Of a DNA stretch of 51,033 bases, positions 43,937 to 51,033 are shown in pieces (the stretch's first letter is position 1; the number at the start of each line of letters is the position of its first letter). The translations under genes were made by a program, and so were the position numbers. The stretch comes from Verrucomicrobiota bacterium (GTDB lineage Bacteria; Verrucomicrobiota; Kiritimatiellia; UBA8416; JABMPJ01): positions 1 through 51,033 of the forward strand of contig JABGQM010000030.1 of NCBI GenBank assembly GCA_018648805.1, written 5' to 3'. The notes below the pieces were generated by a model. It made no database searches. It saw nothing but the letters and a program-made list of their open reading frames with translations, and was not told where the DNA came from.

Positions 43937-44059
43937 GAACAGCCGAACAATCGAACAATCGAACATTCGAACTACGAACGGGGAAACCGATGGCCATTCA
44001 TGGCCCGGCCCAGTAGCGCTCCCACTTCGTAGTTCGATTGTTCGAATGTTCGAATGTTC
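43937..44059. repeat. inverted-repeat element, GAACAGCC octamer family (copy 2)
   Basis: The left arm is five contiguous octamers (43937-43976: GAACAGCC, GAACAATC, GAACAATC, GAACATTC, GAACTACG). The 51-nt core (43977-44027) differs from copy 1 at two positions. The right arm is four octamers (44028-44059). It begins one nucleotide after the gspF stop codon. Confidence 0.95.
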
Positions 44060-44157
44060 GAACTGTTCAAAGTGGCATGCCAAGCCGTAGCCTCGCGGCG
44101 CGGACCCATTCGTCCGCCTCCGCATGCGTTGCTTCGCTCCGCATGACTACGGCGTGA

Positions 44158-44192
44158 CAGCCTTCGCTCTCCGCTGCGCTGCGAGCGAAGGC

Positions 44193-44194
<2 letters not shown>
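44158..44194. repeat. 12-bp stem hairpin overlapping the 3' end of tRNA-Lys
   Basis: CAGCCTTCGCTC (44158-44169) pairs perfectly with GAGCGAAGGCTG (44183-44194). The last two bases fall within the CCA of tRNA-Lys on the minus strand. A larger hairpin with GCCGTAG/CTACGGC arms lies at about 44091-44153. Together they may stop minus-strand transcription or separate the convergent gspF message. Confidence 0.75.
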
Positions 44195-44268
<74 letters not shown>

Positions 44269-44341
44269 ACAAAAAAAAGCGCCTTGGACCCTCGCGTGCG
44301 AAGGGCTGGCTTGCCATACGTAGCTCCGTAGGAGCGAAGTA

Positions 44342-44416
44342 TGGAGCGAGCGAAGGGATTCGAACCCTCGACAGTCACGTTGGCAACGTGAAGCTCTACC
44401 ACTGAGCTACGCTCGC
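44342..44416 (-). tRNA. tRNA-Gly (anticodon GCC), CCA encoded
   Basis: Read on the minus strand: acceptor GCGAGCG, D-arm AGCTCAGTGGTAGAGC, anticodon loop TTGCCAA giving GCC, T-arm with GGTTCGAATCC, acceptor CGCTCGC, discriminator T and encoded CCA. It lies upstream of tRNA-Lys, with 73 nt between them, in the same transcript. Confidence 0.95.
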
Positions 44417-44435
44417 TACTTCCAAAGCGCCGCGT

Positions 44436-44463
44436 AAGATACCTGAATCAGAATGGAATGCAA
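44436..44463 (-). promoter_or_regulatory. predicted promoter of the tRNA-Gly/tRNA-Lys unit
   Basis: On the minus strand TTGCAT, a 16-nt spacer and TATCTT, ending about 19 nt before the tRNA-Gly 5' end. Confidence 0.6.
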
Positions 44464-44507
44464 CACCTTTTTGACATTCAGTCGACAAAATCTTCACGAA
44501 CTCGCTC

Positions 44508-44537
44508 TTGCCTCTGGAATCTCTTTTCGGCTACACT
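44508..44537 (+). promoter_or_regulatory. predicted promoter of the coiled-coil secreted protein gene
   Basis: TTGCCT (44508-44513), 18-nt spacer, TACACT (44532-44537), about 105 nt upstream of the start codon. Confidence 0.45.
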
Positions 44538-44640
44538 CTTCACGTTGATAAACGGGCTTTTTCTCGCAAGCGTCGGTGAACGATGCAGATTGACGAACAT
44601 GGGGCCAGCAAATAGACGTCCCAGCTAGGCGGAGCAAGCC

Positions 44641-45657
44641 GTGATGGTGAAAGAGAAATCTATGCTATTGATTCGAATGGGTGTGGTTCTGATGCTGTGC
44701 GGGTCCTGCCTAGCGGCGTCCGATCCTGAGGTGCCCACGCCCACACTCGATAAGACCAAAGATAGATTTGCCGCACTGATGGCTGAACGAGCTGCGCTGG
44801 CAGAGCGCGCTGGCGCGAGCAGTCGAACCATCTCCACGGCCCGTAGCACCACGGGGCAGCGTGGGGGCGCTGCCACGGCCAGCGCGCAGGCGTATCGTGC
44901 GGCGGCCTTGCGGGTCGAGCAGGCGCTGAATGAGCATCCCCGCATCAAAGAGCTTCAGGGGCAATACGACGCCGCCCAGGAAGAGAAGATTGCATTTTCA
45001 CAGGAGCAGTCAACCTTCCTGACCGAGCGCCGCCATGCCCGCAAGGCGCAGACCCAGGAGTTGAACGCCCGGCTGGCCGAGGCGAACAAGCGGGCCGAGC
45101 GGGATCGTGCCGCTCTGCTCAAGAAGGCCAAGGCCAAGAATCTGGATGAGCTTACGCCACGCGAACAGAAGCGCTGGCAGAAAATACATGCCCGTACTGT
45201 GAGCGACATCGCCAAGGCCAGGGCGGCCTACGCGCAGGCGAGCACCGACACGGCGGCAGGGGACGCCGATGACCCCGATAGTTTTTCGGCACAGCTCGCG
45301 GCGTTTAATAGGCAGTACAAGGCGTTTGAGCAGAAGCAGGCGGATCTCAAGGCCGCCATGCTGCGACTGCGCAAGACCTTGCGCCGCGACGATCCGTCGA
45401 TCGCGGCCCTGCAGCTCGCCGCGCAAGAGGCCAGCCAGGCCCATGTGGTTCGTATGGATGCCCGGCCGGATGTGGTCGCCGCACGCGCGTTCTTGCGTCG
45501 CATCGCTATCCTGCGCGCGGAGATCGACAAGCAGGCGCGCCCTCTGCGCCAAGCCATTTTGAAAGCGGACCCCGACTACAAGCCCAAGCTGGACAAGCAG
45601 GCGGCGCGTGGCGGGTTGGCTCAGGTGGGTGAAAATTTCTGGACTTCAAATGAATGA
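44641..45657 (+). CDS. secreted coiled-coil protein, unknown function
   Basis: A 338-residue protein with a signal peptide (LLIRMGVVLMLCGSCLAAS; the cysteines also give a lipobox-like LCGSC). The rest is almost entirely helical and rich in Ala, Arg, Lys, Glu and Gln (AALRVEQALNEHPRIKELQGQYDAAQEEKIAF, KRAERDRAALLKKAKAK, YKAFEQKQADLKAAMLRLRKTL). It could be a periplasmic lipoprotein or scaffold. GTG 44641 and ATG 44644 both follow GGCGGAG. The next gene, encoding the giant secreted protein, starts 10 nt after its stop, so they are probably co-transcribed and may act together. Confidence 0.75.
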   Translation: MMVKEKSMLLIRMGVVLMLCGSCLAASDPEVPTPTLDKTKDRFAALMAERAALAERAGASSRTISTARSTTGQRGGAATASAQAYRAAALRVEQALNEHPRIKELQGQYDAAQEEKIAFSQEQSTFLTERRHARKAQTQELNARLAEANKRAERDRAALLKKAKAKNLDELTPREQKRWQKIHARTVSDIAKARAAYAQASTDTAAGDADDPDSFSAQLAAFNRQYKAFEQKQADLKAAMLRLRKTLRRDDPSIAALQLAAQEASQAHVVRMDARPDVVAARAFLRRIAILRAEIDKQARPLRQAILKADPDYKPKLDKQAARGGLAQVGENFWTSNE

Positions 45658-45667
45658 CGCGGATGGA

Positions 45668-48600
45668 ATGAGGAAGGTGAATGCGATGAAAATGATCACG
45701 ACATGTGGACGACAGGCGCTGATTGGGGCTGTTTTGGCCCTGCTGGGCATGGGGAGTCTTACGGCACAGGCGGCCTGGCCTGAGCTGCCTACACACAAGA
45801 CGTATGTAGTTCCTGGCTATTTTCCCAAGAACGGGCAGGGCGACTACTCATCTTCCGGCTTCGATATCGGCGAAGTGCGCAATACGATGGAGAACACCTA
45901 TGAAGGATGGTGGCGCGAGTATACCTACTACCGGGCCAATCCGACGAACGGCGCACCCATCCGCGGCTACTTCATGGACACCAAGACGGTGGGCGAAGTC
46001 GCGCTGCCGTGGGCATGGAATCCGGGATTGACCCAGATGGGTGAATCCAATGTGGTGGGGCTCGTGCTCGGCACGGCCGTGGCGGATGTCAGCACCAACT
46101 ACACCGGCGTAATGGATCCGGTACCCGTCAAAGGACGTCCGCTGACCATTCAAATCGGCACGCGCGCCCTGACCGACACTTTGGGCAGTGGCTCCCTGTC
46201 AGGCGACGGCGTGGGCACCGTGAATCATGGAACCGGCGCCTACTCCTTCCATCTCAACGTGGCCGCACCCGAGGGAACCCCCATCGAGGCTTTCTACACC
46301 GCTTACATCGAAGGCGCAGCACCTTCACCAGGCGCCTGGGCTAACTTCAGTGCGATCGTTGGCGATACCGGCGCGGGCCGCTTCCCGGACGGACGCGGGG
46401 AGCATTTCGATGAACTGGCGGACGAGGCCACCCCGGCCGTGCGCTACCGGCGCAGGGAAGGGGATGCGCTGGTGGATGCGCCCCTGGTGGACGGCTTCTG
46501 GACCCCGGGCGAGCGCTTCACCGACCTGCCGGGACCCGACGGGCTCACGGCGCCCAACGGCAGTTGGGATCCATACATCCATGCCGAAGACACATGGACG
46601 CCCGTCTACACCAATGGCGGGCTCTGGGGGCACGAGTACTTTGAGCCGCTGCGTGATTATATGGGGGATGGTCGCGGCGACTTCTTCTATGACTACGATT
46701 TCTCGGTCACATCCGTAAGCACGTCCGCGCCCACGCGCGTGCTCGGCACCGCTCCCGGCGGAATGGCGAGTCGAAATGTCGAGATCTGGATCGCGGATTC
46801 AGTCCTCGAAAAGAACTTTAAATGGAATATCAGTGAGTTCGATCTGACCCCGCCACTCTTTGCCGGGGGCGATGAAACCGACGAATTTATTGTTCAACCT
46901 GCGGAAGACCGCTGGGTTCCTGAACGCTCGCTGGATAGTTTCGCTCGGGATATTCTGAGTTTCGAGAGTTTTCTCGATCTCGCAACCGTGGGCGATGCGA
47001 TCGCCGATTATGATGCCTCGGTCATCCCCAGCCTGAACCCTGCCAACCCGGTCACGACGTTCGATGTGAAGACCAACCTGACCATCTATGTTGCGGACAC
47101 GGCCCGCGGCACCAATGTTCCCTTCCAGATCAGTGCGCTCGACCTTACGCCGCCGAATTACTACGAGAATGGCACGCATTATTTCGATCGTGACGGATTC
47201 ACGTCGGTGGACCCGAGCGGACAGCTCGAAGGCGACGCCGCGCACAGCTATATTGGCGGCGGCAATACGAACCTGCCGGTCTATGCGGATGTGCCGTTTC
47301 TCGGCCGTTTTGAGTACGAGGACCTCAGCAGTGGACCAGAGGTCTACGAGTCCGCTTATTCGGTCCAGGTGCAGACCTATCTGCCCGAAAGCTGGCTGAT
47401 GGCCGGCTCGCCCTCGCGCCTCTTTCTGTTGACCAATAGCCCGAACACGGAAATCTACGGCTTAACCTATCAGACCACGCCTCCGCCCTCCCGCCTCGTC
47501 GTCTCAGACTTCGATCGCTGGGCCGGGGTCCTGGCGGATCCGAGCAAGGTGGGGTTCACGACACCCCTGACCAACACACTCTGGCAGTTCCGTGTGTATG
47601 TCGATGTTCCCGTTTACTATGCCAAGCCGCTGTGGGGGCGGCCCTCCGATACCAATGGGTACACCACGGCGGCGGGTGAGCCCGTACTGAACAGCTTTGT
47701 CGATGCGGTGGGCAACGACAACCAGTGGACCGATACCACTAATTTCGTCTCCACCTCTCTGGGCTCACGTGAGATCAGATATGTACCCAGCGATCCTTCG
47801 GCGACGAATGATTCGCCGGTCCTGCAGGAGGGCGATGCGGCATGGACCTATAACCGTGACGTCACCGATCCGCCGCCCAACCTGCGTCCGCTCTACGGCG
47901 ATATTCCGGCGCTCGGCCGACTGGAACATAATATCGACGCCGACGGCCTCGTGCATGTCTACCAGGCGCCTTTCGAGGTCGTTCTCTCCAGCTACGTGGA
48001 TCTGTCGGAGGCGCTGTACGACAACCTTCAGAACAGCCCGGGCGAGGAGTTTAGCGGCTATATGGAAACCAACGGCGCGATACATGTCTTCGCGCCGGCG
48101 CCCAACTTCTTCACGGATGTCGCGGCACGCGGAAGTTTCGATGTCAATAGCACTGACGTAAGGGTCAAGGTGCTGGTGCATGTGCCGCTTTACCACTCTA
48201 TGGCACTGTGGGGCGAGCCCGAGGATGCCGCCACGTATCAATCACTGCCCACCGTCCTGCCGCCGCCGATCGGCGTGGAGAATCCCTTCCTGGATGCTAT
48301 CGGTGGCGACGATGCACCCACGCCGTCGCTTGCAGAGGAATCCTACTCCGACTTCATCTCGTGGTGGGATCCCAATGGGGGCGAGGAAGGGCTTGGGGGC
48401 TGGGTTCCCGGTATCTTCGGTTCACCGCGCGGCACGCTGCCGCCAGGGACTGACGCGACGCCCGAGTACTGGTCGTATACTGAATACACCAACTACATTG
48501 CCAACAACTACCCGGGCGATGCCGCCGGGTTGATCGCGCGTTGCGGTGACACCGTGTATGACGGCCCGGAGAACTGGGCTGAAGTGGACAACAATCAGTA

Positions 48601-51033
48601 CATTCAGACGGCATGGATTGCGACCTTGGTCTCAATGAATATATTTGAAGACTACACGGTCGGTCCGGATTCATCATTGGGCAACTGGTGGGTGAACCGC
48701 TATGGCACGCCTGCAGCCTCAGAGATGGTAGGCCAGATTCCTTTCGTGAGCGAATGGAAGCCGGAATTGACCGATGACAACCAGGTGCAGTCGGTCTCGA
48801 CTGTCACCAATGAGACCGAATTTGGAACGGAAGTGGTTACCACCTATGGCAGCATGACCCATCCGCCGGCGGGCACGACATGGACCTACGATTCCCCTCG
48901 CGAATTCGACGACCTGGCCTCCTCGCTGTATCACAACCCGGATCTCGGCTCGCTCTCGGCCATCTCGATGCGTGAATTCGAAGGCGATGCAAACCTGTTG
49001 GCCATCTGGGACGGTGGCGACCTGCGCCTCGGCGAGCCGACCAGTCCGTGGGGAGGCGACATCTTCGGGCACGATCGTGGCGACAGTGATCCCGGTACAC
49101 GCGATACCGATGGCGGTGACGACATCCTGCCGTTGGCCGGACCGTATGCCTATAACACACACGCGAACTTCGGACATGACGGTGCGAATCAGCTCAGTCT
49201 CGAATTTGCGACGCACCGCACCGACGGCACATCGCTGACGACCGGGTTGGGGCGTCCGCTGGGTGGACACCGCATGGGGTACGGTTATGACTTCAACTAC
49301 GCCATCTACAATACTTGGGCTGATTCGGTGCCCTACGCACGCGATCACCGTGACGTCAACCTGAACGGTCTGATTGACCAGGGCGAAACGATTCCGAATG
49401 GAAGCCAGAACTACTTCGCCGACCCTGCCGGGGAGGACGGCGGCATGGATACCATGGCGCTCTTCGGCTGGGAGCGCTGCACTGAGGACTACATCGATAC
49501 GTATGACGCCATCGAGGACTTCAGCGCCATTATAAACTTCAGTTTCCCGAGTGGGACGGGCGAGGAATGGGGCATCTTCGCGGCGGCCTGGTTCGCGTGG
49601 GATGCTGGGCAGGTTGCCACTGACACGCTCGCCGCCGAGTTGGGTGGCCCTGTTCTATACATCGATACAGACAGCAGCGGGGACTTCACGCCGCATGTCG
49701 ATGGCATTTGGGTCGATACCACGAGCAACGGTGTATGGGACGCCATGGAACGCGTGATTCATGATCGCTTCGGCGTGGCCGACAGCGAGACACTGATTGG
49801 GTTCGGGCCGGCCACGGCTCTCTTTGCCGACATTGGCAATACCAATGGCGTCTATGACCTCGGGCAGGACCTGGTGTGGCTGGACGACGGTGCGACCGCC
49901 GGCGTGTTCGACTGTGAATTGGTGCTGAGCGATCCCTTTGGCCAGTTGGAGCCGGGCGACGGCGACGCTGCGCTTCTGAATCTGCGGACAACACACAGCA
50001 TCTACGCCTATCCATCAGCCACGAACTTCAGCATGATCTGGGCTGTGACCAACGGCTATGCCGGTGCAACCGAAGATTATGGCAGCACGAACGGTTTCGA
50101 CCTGATCTACCTCGGCCCCGGATTCACACCTTCGGTAGGAACTACAACAGGTCAGTTGTGGGTCGCTGCGACCGATGGGGTCATCCGCTACGCGAGCTTT
50201 GATAATGATGTCGATCTGGGTTACCTGCCCGGGCTGGCGGTCTTCATTGACGATCCCGCCTCCGCCAATGGTCTATACGACGGGGATACCGCGATTTCCG
50301 TTCCCGGCGGCGCCCTCGACCTGAGCTTTGCCGGCGTAGCCAGCAATGGCACCTTCGAGATAGGGTTCACCACGAATGCGGCCAGTCCGGGCTTCGATCG
50401 CACCTTGAGTGTGGCCTGGATCGAAAGCAATATGCCCTCGAATGAGCGCAGCGGCGAGTTTGTGGTCTTTGAGTCGACACCGTTTGTCGACGGAATGACC
50501 AACTCCGGGGATATTTCAGCGAATATCCAGTGGGTTGATCTTCCGGGACTAGGCGGATCCACGAACGGCACCTTTGATCCTATTGTTCATGTTGAAGGAC
50601 TTGGCGGTGAGGGGGCTCCTCTAGCTATCGGCGATGGCGTCTTCTACGATTACAACGCGAACGGCATCTTCAATTACGGGGCGACCACCCGGATTCCGCT
50701 CTATATGGTCGGCCTGATGAACCCACTCGGGCTTGCCTCGGCCGGCGTGCTCCACTCCGGAAACTTCTATGGCACGATGACCCGCGATGGCTATATCTCG
50801 GGATTCAATCAGAACCAGTCTGTGGGCGCGAATATGCCTTCAATGGGGCTTCTGACGCATGAGCAAGGCCACGACACGCCGGGGTGGCCCGACCTGTATG
50901 ACTATGATGTCTCTACCGAAGAGGTCGACAACCGAGCGGCGTCCGGCGATCTCTATTCGGACGCGGGCCTGGTGCATGGCTATCCCGATCTCAAGTTCAG
51001 AACCAATCCGTATGGTGGGGCATTCCCCGGCAC
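45668..51033 (+). CDS. giant secreted protein with M6-like protease motif (3' end outside window)
   Basis: An open frame of at least 1788 codons with no stop before the window edge. ATG 45668 follows AATGACGCGGATGG; ATG 45686 is an alternative that starts nearer the signal sequence (ALIGAVLALLGMGSLTAQA). Residues 370-860 contain imperfect repeats, for example (V/L)x(I/V)(W/Y)(I/V)AD...ISxxDLTPP near 370 and 470, and LYGDIPALGRLEH against VYADVPFLGRFEY near 737 and 536. Residues 1229-1240 (DVNLNGLIDQGE) look like a calcium loop, and several later segments repeat DxxxxNGxYD. At residues 1731-1745 is HEQGHDTPGWPDLYD, resembling the zinc site of M6 immune-inhibitor-A peptidases. It is a probable exported metalloprotease, perhaps a type II secretion substrate. 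Confidence 0.85.
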   Translation, partial: MRKVNAMKMITTCGRQALIGAVLALLGMGSLTAQAAWPELPTHKTYVVPGYFPKNGQGDYSSSGFDIGEVRNTMENTYEGWWREYTYYRANPTNGAPIRGYFMDTKTVGEVALPWAWNPGLTQMGESNVVGLVLGTAVADVSTNYTGVMDPVPVKGRPLTIQIGTRALTDTLGSGSLSGDGVGTVNHGTGAYSFHLNVAAPEGTPIEAFYTAYIEGAAPSPGAWANFSAIVGDTGAGRFPDGRGEHFDELADEATPAVRYRRREGDALVDAPLVDGFWTPGERFTDLPGPDGLTAPNGSWDPYIHAEDTWTPVYTNGGLWGHEYFEPLRDYMGDGRGDFFYDYDFSVTSVSTSAPTRVLGTAPGGMASRNVEIWIADSVLEKNFKWNISEFDLTPPLFAGGDETDEFIVQPAEDRWVPERSLDSFARDILSFESFLDLATVGDAIADYDASVIPSLNPANPVTTFDVKTNLTIYVADTARGTNVPFQISALDLTPPNYYENGTHYFDRDGFTSVDPSGQLEGDAAHSYIGGGNTNLPVYADVPFLGRFEYEDLSSGPEVYESAYSVQVQTYLPESWLMAGSPSRLFLLTNSPNTEIYGLTYQTTPPPSRLVVSDFDRWAGVLADPSKVGFTTPLTNTLWQFRVYVDVPVYYAKPLWGRPSDTNGYTTAAGEPVLNSFVDAVGNDNQWTDTTNFVSTSLGSREIRYVPSDPSATNDSPVLQEGDAAWTYNRDVTDPPPNLRPLYGDIPALGRLEHNIDADGLVHVYQAPFEVVLSSYVDLSEALYDNLQNSPGEEFSGYMETNGAIHVFAPAPNFFTDVAARGSFDVNSTDVRVKVLVHVPLYHSMALWGEPEDAATYQSLPTVLPPPIGVENPFLDAIGGDDAPTPSLAEESYSDFISWWDPNGGEEGLGGWVPGIFGSPRGTLPPGTDATPEYWSYTEYTNYIANNYPGDAAGLIARCGDTVYDGPENWAEVDNNQYIQTAWIATLVSMNIFEDYTVGPDSSLGNWWVNRYGTPAASEMVGQIPFVSEWKPELTDDNQVQSVSTVTNETEFGTEVVTTYGSMTHPPAGTTWTYDSPREFDDLASSLYHNPDLGSLSAISMREFEGDANLLAIWDGGDLRLGEPTSPWGGDIFGHDRGDSDPGTRDTDGGDDILPLAGPYAYNTHANFGHDGANQLSLEFATHRTDGTSLTTGLGRPLGGHRMGYGYDFNYAIYNTWADSVPYARDHRDVNLNGLIDQGETIPNGSQNYFADPAGEDGGMDTMALFGWERCTEDYIDTYDAIEDFSAIINFSFPSGTGEEWGIFAAAWFAWDAGQVATDTLAAELGGPVLYIDTDSSGDFTPHVDGIWVDTTSNGVWDAMERVIHDRFGVADSETLIGFGPATALFADIGNTNGVYDLGQDLVWLDDGATAGVFDCELVLSDPFGQLEPGDGDAALLNLRTTHSIYAYPSATNFSMIWAVTNGYAGATEDYGSTNGFDLIYLGPGFTPSVGTTTGQLWVAATDGVIRYASFDNDVDLGYLPGLAVFIDDPASANGLYDGDTAISVPGGALDLSFAGVASNGTFEIGFTTNAASPGFDRTLSVAWIESNMPSNERSGEFVVFESTPFVDGMTNSGDISANIQWVDLPGLGGSTNGTFDPIVHVEGLGGEGAPLAIGDGVFYDYNANGIFNYGATTRIPLYMVGLMNPLGLASAGVLHSGNFYGTMTRDGYISGFNQNQSVGANMPSMGLLTHEQGHDTPGWPDLYDYDVSTEEVDNRAASGDLYSDAGLVHGYPDLKFRTNPYGGAFPG

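Noticed and set aside
7588..44059. CRISPR arrays among the repeated intergenic sequences
   Set aside because: The repeats are 7-14 nt words without 25-40-nt spacers, and no cas genes are present.
46227..49757. Several shorter frames inside the giant secreted protein gene
   Set aside because: They are in other frames, lack ribosome-binding sites, and the long frame from 45668 stays open through all of them with a coherent secreted-protein composition.

Overview
The window reads as a chromosomal segment of a GC-rich, Gram-negative bacterium with an outer membrane. Evidence for this is kdsA, lptC, lptA and lptB for lipopolysaccharide, an OmpA-type porin with thrombospondin type-3 repeats, type II secretion genes, and secreted multi-domain proteins. 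The gene repertoire fits the PVC group, most likely Kiritimatiellota or a relative: an HprK-HPr-EI regulatory PTS beside lptB and hpf, PPi-dependent phosphofructokinase, a XylR-like AraC regulator next to a secreted protein, a caspase-like protease, and many word-like intergenic hairpins. The phylum is inferred from gene content and was not tested by a search.

Layout. Positions 1-5.2 kb hold a polytopic membrane protein on the minus strand, then divergent comM, PPi-phosphofructokinase and a small lipoprotein. At 5.2-6.3 kb are tag and a ygbA-like gene, both minus. At 6.5-14.2 kb is a plus-strand housekeeping run: aroC, tgt, yajC, a fused secDF and recJ. Almost every gap in it is filled by a different inverted-repeat element. 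At 14.3-17.8 kb are a secreted caspase with three C-terminal beta-type repeats, two small proteins and rpmB. At 17.9-20.3 kb (minus) are a glycosyltransferase, a small partner protein and a metallo-beta-lactamase-fold hydrolase. A standalone coaB follows.

Positions 21.2-26.8 kb look like accessory DNA: a DUF234-type AAA ATPase/nuclease, an orphan ribbon-helix-helix protein with an elaborate promoter, a secreted Ig-like protein, and a XylR/AraC-like regulator with a probable 21-bp-phased operator in front of the secreted gene. Positions 28-34 kb are a coherent envelope and carbon-control block: kdsA-lptC-lptA, then lptB-hpf-hprK-ptsH-ptsI. metK and ahcY (methyl cycle), an OmpA-family protein, fabZ and gspD-gspE-gspF follow. 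tRNA-Lys(CTT) and tRNA-Gly(GCC) sit at 44.2-44.4 kb on the minus strand. The right end is a coiled-coil secreted protein and a giant secreted protein, still open at the window edge, that carries an M6-like zinc protease motif.

The most unusual feature is the set of intergenic inverted repeats. At least six unrelated families have arms built from tandem or regularly spaced short words, usually 7-14 nt. The elements are about 35-160 nt long, often enclose an unrelated or conserved core, and mostly end within a few bases to about 90 bases of the start codon of the next gene. One family occurs twice with an almost identical 51-nt core but different numbers of octamer words, and solo arms of two families are also present.
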